In this document: positions 26,664 through 39,113 of the stretch, one piece after another
Numbering within the stretch: the stretch's first letter is position 1
How the letters are laid out: every line of letters starts with the position of its first letter
Origin: Trichoplax sp. H2
Lineage: Eukaryota > Placozoa > Uniplacotomia > Trichoplacea
Length of the DNA stretch: 64,000 bases
Reading direction: 5' to 3'
Assembly: GCA_003344405.1 (NCBI GenBank)
Contig: NOWV01000121.1
Span: 124,001-188,000, forward strand
The notes under the pieces: generated by a model
Database searches by the model: none
What the model was told of the DNA's origin: nothing
Seen by the model: the letters and a program-made list of their open reading frames with translations, nothing else
Translations under genes and position numbers: made by a program

Positions 26664-26960
26664 AGACTGTACAGTACAGTACTAGAGCCTCTAAGGATCT
26701 GCACTGTACTGTACACTGTACCGTACAGTGTACAATACTAAGCTGTACAGTGTACAATACTAAGCTATACTAGTGTACTGTATTGGTTCGATTTGTAATT
26801 ACTGTACAGTCAGTACCTTACTGTATAAATTCCCTTATACTGTACAGTATTGAGAAAATTCATAGTTACGCAACTGTACTGTACCTTATAATTCTCTTAT
26901 ATTGAGAAATTCATAATTACATACAGTAGGTCCTTTCTATACTGTACAGTGTACAGTACA
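26664..26960. repeat. GTAC palindrome cluster with 22-bp direct repeat
   Basis: Many GTACAGTAC/GTACTGTAC words are present. A directly repeated unit GTACAGTGTACAATACTAAGC occurs twice near 26722-26765. The cluster lies in the spacer on the 5' side of ZWILCH. Confidence 0.75.
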
Positions 26961-27179
26961 TATTTTCCTGTAATGGCGTAGCCCCAAATTTGTTTCTTTT
27001 GAATGATATGGTACTTTTTCAATTTGCGCAGTGCACATGGATACTACTGTAAATAATGCAGTCTTATGTACAAAGTGGTCTTTATTCGATACTACGCTAT
27101 AGTTGTTCGATTTGTAATTAGAATGCGTTGTAAGTGTCAACGGCGTACGTACAGTATATAAGCCGCCGCTTTTCATTAC

Positions 27180-27480
27180 AGTAAAGAGAGAGAGTAGGAG
27201 TTAGTTGTTACTTTGACAATAACTTCAACCACGCCTACAATCTCTTGTCTCCCATGTTGATGGAGAGCAGGACGAAGCTTCAACACGGTTGTTAGTATTA
27301 ACTCTCCATAGCAATAACACAACAGTTTTCATGGTCTCCGGACCAGACTCTGCTGAGAATAGAAATGATGAACAACTTTGAACTCGGGTTTGCAACCCGT
27401 CCCAATTTTGTTACTCGGCTATGAAAACCCGGGTGCAATCCTTAGTCACAACTAGTCCACTTTATTATTGAAAGTTTGAG
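27180..27480. other. GC-richer island of unknown nature
   Basis: About 300 bases are less AT-rich than their surroundings, with a short hairpin around CGGGTTTGCAACCCG (27387-27401) and a CCCGGG nearby. On the minus strand two frames are open across parts of it (one reads LRPALHQHGRQEIVGVVEVI). No known RNA gene or protein family is recognised; it could be a degraded mobile element. Confidence 0.35.
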
Positions 27481-27852
27481 TCATTCACTGAGCATTATAC
27501 AGTAAATTAAAATTCTGTAGTTGGATTGTATTATTTTACAAAAGGTTAAAATTTTACAACTACAATATTTTTTATTTTATAGTAATTTGGTAAGGAGAAA
27601 TAATTGAAAGATATTACATCATTTTTGGACATTTTCAAGTATTGCATTCCATTCATATTGCTAGGTATACAATATTAACTAGACCCTTTCTATTTGAAAG
27701 TTCCGTATGCTTGAAGACGGTTTAATCAGATATCATGATTTCTCGAACAACATACAGTACGACATCTCATACATAGAGATATCTCTAAATATGCCTGGAG
27801 TTCGGTGGCGTACGGGGGGAAAAAATAGGTTTTATCGTTGTGAAGAATAAAA

Positions 27853-28169
27853 AAAGTACGATAATCATCTGTTAGCGTTATACTTGTACATTGGTGCGGC
27901 ATAACATTAGAAGATGAGAATCAACGTACAAGACACCAACGATAGTTATATACAGTATAAGAAAGTGTCTTTCTGCCGGTGGTATGATAGTTGTAATAAA
28001 TGATAAAAGTACGATAATGATAATTATATTTATTTAAGAAAGTGTCTTTCTGTCGGTGGTATGGTAGTTGTAATAAATGATAAAAGTACGATAATCATCT
28101 GTTAGCGTTGTACTTGTAAATTGGTACAGCATAATATTGGGAGATGAGAATCAACGTACAAGACACCAA
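27853..28169. repeat. Nested tandem duplication
   Basis: An 87-bp segment beginning AAAGTACGATAATCATCTG occurs at 27853-27939 and 28083-28169 (period 230). Between them a 60-bp segment beginning AAGAAAGTGTCTTTCTG occurs at 27959 and 28036 (period 77). The second short copy runs into the second long copy, which points to two duplication steps. Confidence 0.85.
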
Positions 28170-28458
28170 TAATAATTACAGTATATAATCAATCAAGAAA
28201 AATGGATATTTTCAAGGAGTGACCGATATTCTTAATAATCTTTATTTGGGCCCGTCTATGATATTGCTCACCTTTTATGACTGAATTTAACTATATACGT
28301 ACTGTACTACTTCAAAATTTAAAACAGTTAATGGAATTTTTACTTGACGATCGCTGAATTTAGATAGTTGGACATCTTGATGTGCTTTGTACATCGCCTT
28401 TAAATCCGTATACCATCGAACAAGACAGGAAAGAGTTCTAACTTCTAACCTTTGATCT

Positions 28459-28920
28459 ATGATTATACATCGTATATTTACATTGATATTGGTGTACTAT
28501 ACAGTAGTAATATTCCCAGTTCTACGAGTATATAGCAAATTGATTACAACTTTGAAGAATAAATCTTTATTGGGCAGTAGCAGTAGTCTGTACTCTATCT
28601 CTAAGCTACTCTTAACTGGTACAATGTATTCGTATACCAGTATCCGAATACATGATAAGGTACTTCGAAAACGAATTCGCCGAATTTCTTTGGCTAAAGA
28701 GCGCACTAAATATAAAATGTGCAATACTGCACTGTTATATGTGAAAACTAGATTTTTCAAACTTGGACACCATAAGGATTATGGAAGGAGTCATAAAGGC
28801 TTACGGGATATCTGTGTGATAGCTATTAACTGTCAATGTAGTAAACTGTACTTATTTTATTATACACGATTTTCCTTTGGCAGTAATATTTACATGTGTG
28901 ATATAGAATATCGAAAGTAA
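28459..28920 (+). CDS. Hypothetical 153-codon open frame
   Basis: An uninterrupted ATG frame with a hydrophobic start (MIIHRIFTLILVYYTVVIF) followed by a basic middle (KVLRKRIRRISLAKERTKYK) and a Cys-containing end. No family is recognised. The opposite strand is also open over 28497-28760, so composition rather than selection may explain it. There are no flanking splice or poly(A) signals that decide the matter. Confidence 0.2.
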   Translation: MIIHRIFTLILVYYTVVIFPVLRVYSKLITTLKNKSLLGSSSSLYSISKLLLTGTMYSYTSIRIHDKVLRKRIRRISLAKERTKYKMCNTALLYVKTRFFKLGHHKDYGRSHKGLRDICVIAINCQCSKLYLFYYTRFSFGSNIYMCDIEYRK

Positions 28921-31123
28921 ATAATCGCAAGGAATCTTTGTTCGCATTACTAGTACTACGAATACTTTAAGGATCTGACCAACTTTGTATCTAATTGCAC
29001 CGTACATTCTTTTTGTCATTAGTATTAAAATGCCTTGTCACTTAAGGATATATAATACATTTAAGCGGACTAGCTCATCTATGGATTACATTGTAAGATC
29101 GTCGTTAAATTTTTGACTATATTTTTTTAATATATCTCCACGAGACAACAGTTACAGGCATATTGAACAGCATTGGGTAAGTGACGCAAGATCTACCTAC
29201 AGTGTACTTACGTCTCTTATCGTATCAATAGTATCAAGCAATGAAAAATTTAGTTGTAGTTATTCTACATTTACATATTAAATCCCGGCTTAAAAATTAA
29301 ATTAACTGTCTATTATCCTTAAAGCTAAAAACTGCTCTAATAAACTAATTTTAACAATTATTCAAATATTCTTACGCTCCTACTCGACTAACATACGCAC
29401 AGTACGTTTGGCAATATATTCTATAAGGTTAGAATAAGATTTTAAGTCTCTATTCTTAAATCGTCCGATGATACCATTGTGATTCTTATGTAGACTTGTC
29501 TTAATAACTGCTTGACTAAGAGATTCAAAAATGCAGTGGTTACAGTTAATTCTTTGCACAATACTAATCTTAATAAGGATAATAATTTACTGTGATAATT
29601 CTACGATAACAATATGACATATGTTACTTTCATCATTCTTTATAGTTATTGTAAATGACGAGTCTCTTGCATTTTCTTAGAGCTTGATTTGCAAATCAAT
29701 GATTCTCGAAATATCACAATCATATCTAGCTAATAGCTTGAATTAAATTAGGTTCTGCGTATGAATAGGATACGTATACTTGATTGCATTTTATGTAATA
29801 TTATATACTGTATGTGCGCTTTAATCAGTAACGTTTAACCATACTGTAACTGATGAAATATCCTGGACACCATCATTATACTGTGCACGGAACTCCGAAA
29901 ATGCAACGCCTCCTTTAGAGCATCATAGCTAGATCGATGGTAATAACGCCAGTTTGACCAATAATGTACGCACTAAATCGGTCTCGTCATAATAATAAAT
30001 AAAAAATCAGAACTTCATAGGATATTACATATGATAAACGCGTAAATCAGCTCATTTTTTTTATCTACCACTGTATTAACGACAGATATTGATATTAATA
30101 GTAAACCACTTTCATTTGACAAAACAAATACGTATTTACGTAGCCTCCAGGTTAACTTTCGACTTCGATTGCTAGATTCTAGGTATCGCAGTACCATAAT
30201 AAATATTTGATAAATAAAAACCTCGACCCAACTCGCAAACTGAGATCAAAATCGGTTAAAAGAAGGATTGCAATTTGAATTTGAAACGAGATCGAACCAG
30301 TCTATATATATATTAAACATCTATTACTACAAAATGAAGTCGAATAAGTCTAAAAACCAACGTAAGCAAATTGCAGTACAATAATTATGTAATTGGCAAT
30401 AGATATCAGCTATAGGTTCAAAATTCGATAAATAATAACAATATATAATCCCGTCGTCGAAAGTTAATCAAGCATCGTTAGAGCAAACTTTTGAACATGT
30501 GCACTGAACAGAACTATACTGGAATTGCTTATTATAATTAGAGATCCTGTATAGTCTTTATATAACATCGCTACTGCACGCTATATTATTATTATCAATA
30601 TGTACTATACTGTTGCATACAATAAATAATAAATACTGTAGAATACACGATTGTTGAATGTGATCAAATCCAAAGTATCATCAGTCTTGCTAGTTTGGAT
30701 GCAAATATATTGTAAAATTTGCTTGCCATACACTACTCACAATATTAGCGCCATTTCGGCCATACTTAGGAAAGATAGGCCAAAAAGACGTGCGTAGAGA
30801 GATCCAGATGTATTATTTAAAATCTTTAATTTTACGGTATATACCGTATATACGAATATGTGCATATACATTAGTATATACTCATATATACAAACACAAA
30901 TACTCTGTTACAGTGCCGACGAGAAGAGAATATTTAAACCAATTCTAATCAGTGCTCCATTGAGTAGTAGCTTGGAATCGAAATATCCTTGACTTCATTG
31001 TAACTTTTAAATTAATTTATCAGTTGGCTATGTATCCCTAATTTCAATTACAGCTCTCTAATCATACTATATCCTTCAATTATGTAACGATAATCATACT
31101 AACGTACCGCGCTGCTTTACGAT
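28921..31123. other. Long AT-rich spacer, no gene seen
   Basis: I found no exon with homology. Around 30830-30900 there are AT-rich palindromes (for example GGTATATACC). Confidence 0.5.
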
Positions 31124-32749
31124 TTAGTCATCGATGTTAACGTGAATATCCTTATTGCTAGAATCGAAACAATCAGGTTTGACAGTTTTCAATTTTTCCA
31201 ATCTTTTTCTGGCTTTCTTACTGTAGTAGATTGGAATATATCTATAGTATTTTTCAGCTTGACTTATAGTAATTTGGTAAAAATCGGAAGCCTTAACATG
31301 ATCCATTTCAATATTACCGTAACCATGTTGATGAATAATGCCTAAATGATAGCAAACACGTGGTGACTTATACTGCAATTGATCCTCAGCAATAGTTAGA
31401 AAATTTTGCAAGTATTCAAGATGTTTGTCTTTGTCTACTTGCAAGTGCTGATAATGATTCATGTATAATTTACCCAAGCGGTAATTGGCATAACACGATG
31501 CTTCTAAATTAGTCGATTGGCATATCATGTCATAAAATGGAATAGCGTCTTTTTTCTCCTTTGATTTAATTTTATCTTTCTCTATTAATTTGGCCAAACG
31601 AATACAGGCTTCATCATGTTGTAATTCTGCGGCAGTTGCTAAGTAATGGCTAGCAGTCGTATAATTTACTTCAACGCCCCAACCTTTTTCATGCATAAAT
31701 CCTAAACATATACTGGCTGACTTGCATCCAATACCACCTACATAATCAGCCGAAACAACAGCTTGCTCAAAATATTCTATCGCTGTCGTATAGTTCTGTG
31801 GTGTATTACCCATGCCACACAAATGAAATAAACCTAGATAGTATAATGTGCTAGAAAATGAATACTTTGACGATTTGAGTAAATAATCATAAGCCTTTTT
31901 ACATTCTCTTTCTTTGCCTACTTCTTCATTATAATGATTGTCTATGGCTAGCCGAAATTGCGCTTCATGATGACCAGCGACGGCAGCTTTATATGTGAAC
32001 TCATAGTCACGAACATGTGGTGTGCTATTATCGGTGGAGTTATTAATATGGCTGTTATTATTTTGGCGTGCATCATTGTTATTGCTATCGTCGATTAAAT
32101 TAGCGATATTCCAAAACGCAGCGGCGTTAGATAGACGACCGGCCATAACAAAACACTGTTCAGCGTCAAGATCGTGATCGACCGGTCCTAACACGTACGT
32201 TAAATAACCCAATTGATTATAAAATTCACCTAATTCGTCTGCATGACTATAACTTGATTTTTTAACTCGATCAATGGACTGGTGTACAACATATTGCACT
32301 CTTTCTTGCCATTTTCTTGTTGTTTGGTATAATTTCCAGAATTCTTCGGCAGCGTTGCAGTAATTTTTTGATTGTGACGCAGATTTAAGATAATTGTCAA
32401 CCTGCATTTTTAACAAATCTTTACGATTGATATTTTTACTGCTCCTTATAGCTTCATCGGTATGAATATTGCATAATAAATATTGAGCTGCAGGGTGATT
32501 TTCCTTGGCTGCAACTTCGTAATACTCAAGGGCTTTGTAAAGATCTTTTTTAGTATTTCCAAAACCATAATGGTTAATTCGTCCTAGTTCAAAATTTGAA
32601 TGGGGATCATCGTCTTTATTGATATTTTTTTGATAGATCTTTTTGGCTTTTTCATACAATAACTGCTGAATTTCAGTTGATATAAATTCATCAAAGTAAT
32701 TTATAGATTCACTTTTTTGAGAAACTTTGCGTGTCAACGGTATTCCCAT
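31124..32749 (-). CDS. Sel1-repeat (TPR-like) protein, intronless paralogue
   Basis: A 541-residue single-exon protein, colinear with the gene at 19030-20580 over its whole length. Compare SSTLYYLGLFHLCGMGNTPQ with ASTLFWIGYGHLLGTGVSQ, and NYTTASHYLATAAE with DFTMASHYYAMAAK. Both end in YYxKKAxKRLxK(L/I). Sel1 repeats occupy about residues 50-90, 245-285, 290-380 and 455-500. An Asn/Ser-rich insertion (DDSNNNDARQNNNSHINNST, about residues 221-240) is absent from the partner. There is no signal peptide or membrane segment. ATG at 32749 is the only sensible start. It probably serves as a scaffold or adaptor, as Sel1 proteins often do, but the partner is unknown. Confidence 0.9.
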   Translation of the reverse strand: MGIPLTRKVSQKSESINYFDEFISTEIQQLLYEKAKKIYQKNINKDDDPHSNFELGRINHYGFGNTKKDLYKALEYYEVAAKENHPAAQYLLCNIHTDEAIRSSKNINRKDLLKMQVDNYLKSASQSKNYCNAAEEFWKLYQTTRKWQERVQYVVHQSIDRVKKSSYSHADELGEFYNQLGYLTYVLGPVDHDLDAEQCFVMAGRLSNAAAFWNIANLIDDSNNNDARQNNNSHINNSTDNSTPHVRDYEFTYKAAVAGHHEAQFRLAIDNHYNEEVGKERECKKAYDYLLKSSKYSFSSTLYYLGLFHLCGMGNTPQNYTTAIEYFEQAVVSADYVGGIGCKSASICLGFMHEKGWGVEVNYTTASHYLATAAELQHDEACIRLAKLIEKDKIKSKEKKDAIPFYDMICQSTNLEASCYANYRLGKLYMNHYQHLQVDKDKHLEYLQNFLTIAEDQLQYKSPRVCYHLGIIHQHGYGNIEMDHVKASDFYQITISQAEKYYRYIPIYYSKKARKRLEKLKTVKPDCFDSSNKDIHVNIDD

Positions 32750-35014
32750 AGTCTAATGTGATTTCTTTTTAGTGTTGTATTTGTTGTTTAATTAGAGAAT
32801 CTTACTAGCTGCAGGTACTGTATTAGCTGATATTATTTATAGTTGCTTAAATCATATTGTTGCTTGCTATTGAGTCATAATTTTAACACAGAACGACGGT
32901 ATCGAAGCGGTTGTTACTGTAAAGAACGTTACAAATGGATTAAAATGGAAAAAAAAAATTGGCGATAGTTGGTATTGGTTTACTGTTGCAATAAAACTAA
33001 CAGGAATAGAGAGTGAAAAAATAACGACTGTATGTATACAATTACTGAACTTTTTATACATAAGTGGGGGTGTAAGATAAAGTTTCTCGATTATTTCAAA
33101 ATGCGAATATACAAAAGATTCCAGGTATACTATAGACAATGAAAAAGCAGGATACGATCTCAGACGTCATGGAAACACATATTTACATCATAATAGGCCA
33201 GATAATTAAACTCCTGCAGATGGGATTCATACTATAATACTAGTGGTATAATACCCTACTGCTTATATATGATCAGTAAATCAGTTACTTACGACCATGC
33301 TCAATTAGCTTATGTTATCTATTATACTGTACATGTTTATGGATACTAAATATATATGTATAGTATAATATAAACATATACGTACGAATGTAAGCATCAA
33401 CGTCTGCATCCATTGAAAATAGCACAATAAAATCATTAAGTGATAGAAAATATTCTTTTTTTACTTATTTTCTTAAAAAATCATTTTTTCCATCAGCAGT
33501 TGACGATATAATACATAACGGTAGTCTCTAGTGAAATATACTGTAGAAAATTGATAGTTCATTTTATTATAATTTTGTTTTTCTTTAAAAATGCACTAAA
33601 ATCCGAGCGTATGAAATGTATCCGCACGTATAAGTAGCGATGCTCTATAGCCTATTCTTCTCTTCTTTTCCTTTCAATTATGATAACGAATAGTATTCGC
33701 TGCTGTAGTGACGTCTAAATCAATTGTTAGATAGTTTCAAGATTATTATGGTAAACTGTAAACGATGTAACAATGCCTAATGGGATGGTGAAAGTTACCA
33801 CGCTACATAAAGCGATTATTATAAGTATTTCGAAAGAATCCAATTGACTAACAACGTATTAGCTGTATTATGGGATTCCTACCGATGGTGAGGTAAATGA
33901 ACAAATAGACAAGACTTGTAGTAATATCACTAAGTAAAATAAAAAAATAGATATCGGTAATTATGTGATTTATTAGGAATGGTAGGTGTAAATAGATTAT
34001 TCTTTAATATTAAAATAGATCGGATCATTTTGATAGTATAATTATACGGTAATAACACGATCGAACTCGCTTTGTATACTAGAGTATTGCTTAAAAATAC
34101 TGGGTATTGTACTTATCATCATTACATTCGGAAAATGAAATATCTATGCTCATAAATGTAAATAAAGGTCTTTACGATATATCACAGATCCAAGAAAAAT
34201 ATAACGTTAATAGCAAGGCATACACTCTATTGCCTACGACGGGAATGTTTATCCTGTATTTAGTATGTGTTCGCATATTATTGATCTGGTTTTGAAATAG
34301 ACATTCAATTTAATTAGTGAATTAGGAATAGTATGTATATGGTATTAATAAGTAGTCAACGCAGTATAAAATATTACGTGCGGTAACACATTTACAATTG
34401 ACTATTACTTTCTGTTATTTGGGCAAAGACAGCTTTGGCGATGTATTAGCTAATATGCTATCAGTCATTCTAGGCAAAGGTAGAAGAAGACCGGTTCCTA
34501 TTCGGATTATAAATGTATCAATGTAGTCAGCCGTGAAGCCTACATTGCAAATACCGCGGTAAAATATAATTTTTTTATACACGTTCATATAGTGAATTAT
34601 TATCGTTTATTGAATCATCTAATAGAGAATTAAAATAATCCTCAGAATCGATGCATACAATTATTTCTATCTTATATTTGCTGCTTTTCGCAACGTTTTT
34701 CAGATATTTCGTAAAATATGATACACGGTAGTAAAATGTAAATCCGAGATAGGAAATAAATTACGTCAAAAGTAACGCTAAAAAGAATTTATTACAATAG
34801 TCCGCATAATCGCCTTAATAACTGCACATAAAGAATTTCTCCTGATAAGAACATGCCTTTGCTTTCAGCTGCCATCATTTCTATTCCCCTATACCTATCA
34901 TCCGCTAATTTTTTAGTCAATTAACACAATCGATTCTTATCCTTAAAAACAAATTATACAGTATCAAGACTATAGCATAAATATCGTTAGAAATTTTGAG
35001 AAATTCAAACAGAG
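32750..35014. other. Spacer 5' of Sel1 paralogue and 3' of SAC3D1-like gene
   Basis: AT-rich with short microsatellite-like TA tracts (33340-33380). No exon is recognised. Unlike other gene-5' spacers here, it has no dense GTAC palindrome cluster. Confidence 0.45.
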
Positions 35015-38000
35015 TCAGCTAGGTGCAATAATTGCACCGATGTTACTATCAATCTTAGCAGACAATATTGTGCCAAATCTTCTGTCCTATAAAATTTAAG
35101 AATTTGACGCAATGGTTACACACGCCATATTACTCGAGATTTAAGTTTTAAATAAAAAAATGTATTGAAAGTTTTATGCGTTCTTTAATAATCCAATATA
35201 CAAACGCAATGTATGCTTCTGTTTCGCCTTAAATAGTTAATTAATAAAAGTGACCTTAATACCTGCGATGTTACCAAAGACTTTTTTGTAAAAATTAATT
35301 GATCGCTTGAAACTTGGAAACCTATAATCGCAAAATGTCAAGAATGTAAACTGACGTTAAGCAATGCAGAAATTCTTTAAAATATAAAGCACTTATGTGA
35401 TGATTTGACCGCAGTCCTTTTACAGTAATGTCAAATATTACAGGACAACATTAGTTAACATCTACAGTATGTAATAATTTTATAATATTAAAATAAGGAA
35501 ATCGCAATATTACTTACCGTGAACCGTAGAAAACTCTTCAGCTAACGAATAGTCCTTGAATTGTAGTATTTGTGTTAATTTTCTTAAAGTAGATAGATCA
35601 CGTTATCATCTTGATTGAATTTTTTAGAGTAAATGTTTAATAATATACTACAGTAACGAAAATTTTATAGTTTAAGTTTAACTAACTTGATCGGAAATTT
35701 GCTTTTGTGACTACTGTAGGCGATACTCATTGTTTGCATTGCATTCCTATTATTAATTGCAATATAAGAATGGTGAAATTTTAGAAGCTTAAAGTACTGA
35801 TAATTAACTTAAAGCATTACATGAAACGATAGAGTTATAGAGGTTACTAATTTAAGATTCGACCTTCGTATTTGATAGATGTGCCTTGATACAGCGCATT
35901 GGCAAAGGTATGTGGATTTGCTAACCATTCTAAAAAACCTAACATAATTTTTGAGCCATGCTGCTTTACAAATGAGTAATGAATGTTGAAAGATTGGTGA
36001 TTCACTGTAATAAATATAAATAATAAAACTAGTAAGATTTAATGATGTCGTAATTAGGATTATTCCTGTAAAATCCAATTATAATACAGTACATTGGCGA
36101 AAACAATATAGTTACAGTGACCTGAATTGCATGGCTTTTAATGTTATTTCCATCTTAATATGCTCTACACCTACATTGTAATTACAGTAATATTAGTAAC
36201 AGAATATACGTGTTTATTATAAAAATTTCTCTGCTGTATAAATCTGCATACACTTATATACGCATGACATATCTCACCCAGATTATATAATATATAGTAT
36301 GATTCGAACTCCGCACGATTACTACAGTCTGTCGCTTCTCTGGCATAAAGTTCAAATAATTTGTACATTGTATCAACTAGCTGATCCCTATTCAGCACTG
36401 GATCGAACTCTTCTGTGGAAGTATCTGCCATACTTAATAAATATTTATGAATTGAAATTACTTTCTTGTATGTATTATAATAATATCAAACTTCAAGCGA
36501 GATCACTAACCGTGATTCTGAGTATAAATAGAATCTGGCAGCCAACTCGAGCACGCGAACTGCTTTATTGCATTTGCACCTCTAATTGGTAAAAGATGTA
36601 ACTTAACGTAAGCTTTATTATTAGACATCTTGTAACCAAAGGATCAGGCACTATCCACTTTTACATGTTGCCTTTAAAGTGCAACATGTAGACAACAAAA
36701 TTTTAATACCTGAATTGTAAGGTCTTGCTTTATAGCTCTAATTCTATTGCTCACGAAAGAATAGATTGCTGACCAAGACTTGTCATGCCTACATGCTACA
36801 CTTATATTGGTATGTCATAAGATAGTATAGTTACAATATAATTTGGTTATGGTATAGAGAGATAGCTGTACAGATCTGCTACGTAATGCAAATATACCAG
36901 GCCTAAATTTTATCGCGGGAGTATTTCTATAATAATATGACTAAGGTTTAGGTCTCATGATGGGCATACAAAAGTATATAGTACCTGTCCGGAAGTCGCA
37001 TGAAGAATTAAATATTGCTTGATAATAATTAATAATTTGAATTAATTGCGAGTTACAAGACCTATACTTCATTGTCTAAATTCGGCGTAGTGAAAGCTGA
37101 TCTGTAGATGTATACAACAACACGGCTATAATGTAAGATATAGTGAATTTTTTAAGGAATAAAATTATACATTAACTGATTCACTGTGGCAGCTAGTGTT
37201 GTGACTAATTTTGTTCTGGACACAGGAATTACATTAACGTACGACTACGTATTTACGGAATACACTTAGGCGAACAGTCTAATATAAGCTCTTCATTATT
37301 CGTTAACAGGTTGCTAAGTTGCTAGTATTGATTTCAATAGGAGGGTAAATACTTTTAAACTTTTGGAATGGTATTGTATTCGTAGCTTACTAAAAAAATT
37401 TAGTGATTTAGGCACTAAAGCTACCGAGTTCCAAAGGGTGATCTCAGAAAATGATTCGCTTAATGTCATCTGAAATTGACGGCTACCTTGTATGTCAAAT
37501 TGAATGAATTCCATACAATTGGGGCGAAGTTAGCACATTACAATGATCTTTGTTAACTTTTTGTACCACTTTTGAACCAATCCTACTCGATTTAGCTATT
37601 TTCAACTATTATGAATTCAATTTTTACAGGAATGATATACTGTATACTCGCGTTGAATACAATTCTAAATGATTGCGATGTTTTAATTGTATTACATCTA
37701 CATATGATACTAATATAGAGTCTATAAAATAAAGTATCAATCCGCTATACCTGTTAATTAAATATTCGATGGTTTTTAGTAAAACCTCAACAGGACGAAT
37801 TAATTCTAGGTCAATTTCTTTACCAGCAGCTGGACGAGAGTATTCTTTAACTGCCTTATTTTCATCTACACGCGGCCTAGGTAAGGAAATATATAAACAC
37901 GCAATTGATTTAAAGTTACGTGTTATTTTAAATTATTGCTTTACAATATAACGTTTAATTACTGTGGATATATAGCGTTTAAATATTTAGGGCACTAAGA

Positions 38001-39113
38001 CATACGCGTCCATAAAGAAGTGACATTTTAATAAGACAGTTTGTGTACAGTAGAAAGTTATACGAATTGTAATCCTATGCGTATGGTACATGATCTTATG
38101 AATTCGGATGCCAACATAAAGAATGCACGAATTTTGCTTTTTAGACAATTCTACGTATGCTAAAAGTGTAGTACACATTAATTAATTAAAGTGCATAAAT
38201 CTGGTAACAGGATATGCAATACGCCGTATTAACGAGAATATTACGCGTATATGAGAACAAATGACAAATCGCGTTACAACGTCACAACTGTGCTACCTTG
38301 CATTAAGATTTTTACTGTATTTCGTTGCAAATTTTTAATGATGGAGTTTATGATTATAATGTATGAATGAAATACAAGTTTGTTAAATCCTAACAATGCA
38401 TTGCACTCTATACAGTACAGTAAAAATATCATGTATACTGCCAATTTTTTATAGTGCAGGTCATATCGTTAATGCTTTTATCATGCATAACATATATACT
38501 GTCAATGTTTGGATTTACGCTTCTGTTCGATTACGTTGTCCAACCTAGACGATCCCCTTGTGGTGATAGGTAAAATTTCAAAAACGCTCAACCGATTCTG
38601 TTCCTGTCTCCTAAATTAATGACAATGTATCAATAGCAACATGAGATTTTTAAAGAGAAATTTTAACATTTGGCAACTCGTAGATTTGGGTATAAGATTA
38701 TGATTGGGTGAATATGTATAAGGACTTAATAATAAAGTCATAATATGTTTTATAAATCATGATATCACTGATATTAGAAATGTATACTGCATTTGCTGTA
38801 TTGTGTACGGTTACTGGATTGGAATTGACTTTACAATCCAATTGCAATTATTCCAGTGATATAGTACAACAAAATATTAAGATACAAACGTGTAGGTGAT
38901 TAGGTAAAAAAATTGAATTTATTGCAATCGACTGCTTGTTACGACTTACCAAGGACTACTAGTAGATTTGCCTTCTAGTAGTCCTTGGATTTGCCTATAG
39001 AGGTAATCTTCGATAACTGTAAGCTTATTAGGGTTTAGTGTACTGTACCTTCTCTGCTCCGATAAAGGGCACATCCTAGTGCATTTGCCTTTCAGAATTT
39101 CTTCGTCCATCAT
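35015..39113 (-). CDS. SAC3D1: SAC3 domain-containing protein (SAC3D1/SHD1-like)
   Basis: SAC3/GANP-family protein; the short animal members work at centrosomes/spindles, longer ones in mRNA export. Complete, 11 exons, about 346 residues, close to the human length: 38950-39113, 37751-37876, 36710-36788, 36511-36581, 36278-36432, 36122-36170, 35864-36004, 35687-35746, 35518-35582, 35263-35321, 35015-35086. Landmarks are KCTRMCPLSEQRR (the SAC3 CPxxE motif), AVKEYSRPAAGKEIDLELIR, IYSFVSNRIRAIKQDLTIQ, FDPVLNRDQLVDTMYKLFEL, EFESYYILYNLG, WLKNYVRFFRMVSKSTYLCQ, MSIAYSSHKSKFPIKKLTQI and FKDYSLAEEFSTVHG. The start is the first of two ATGs at 39113; an acceptor (TGGCAG) a few codons upstream leaves open a further 5' exon. 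Exon 1 ends in a 14-bp hairpin that overlaps the splice donor. It is divergent from MTFMT. Confidence 0.9.
38949..38988 (-). repeat. 14-bp perfect hairpin over the exon 1 splice donor
   Basis: Arms CCAAGGACTACTAG (38949-38962) and CTAGTAGTCCTTGG (38975-38988) pair perfectly around a 12-nt loop. On the coding strand the 3' arm ends in the G of the GT donor (CCTTG/GTAAGT), so the donor would sit at the stem base. The arms share GGACTACTAG with the palindrome at 917-944. Confidence 0.85.

Noticed and set aside
37314-37514. 66-codon minus-strand frame inside the SAC3D1-like gene
   Set aside because: It lies in the intron between exons 2 and 3, has no family features, and the flanking exons join without it.
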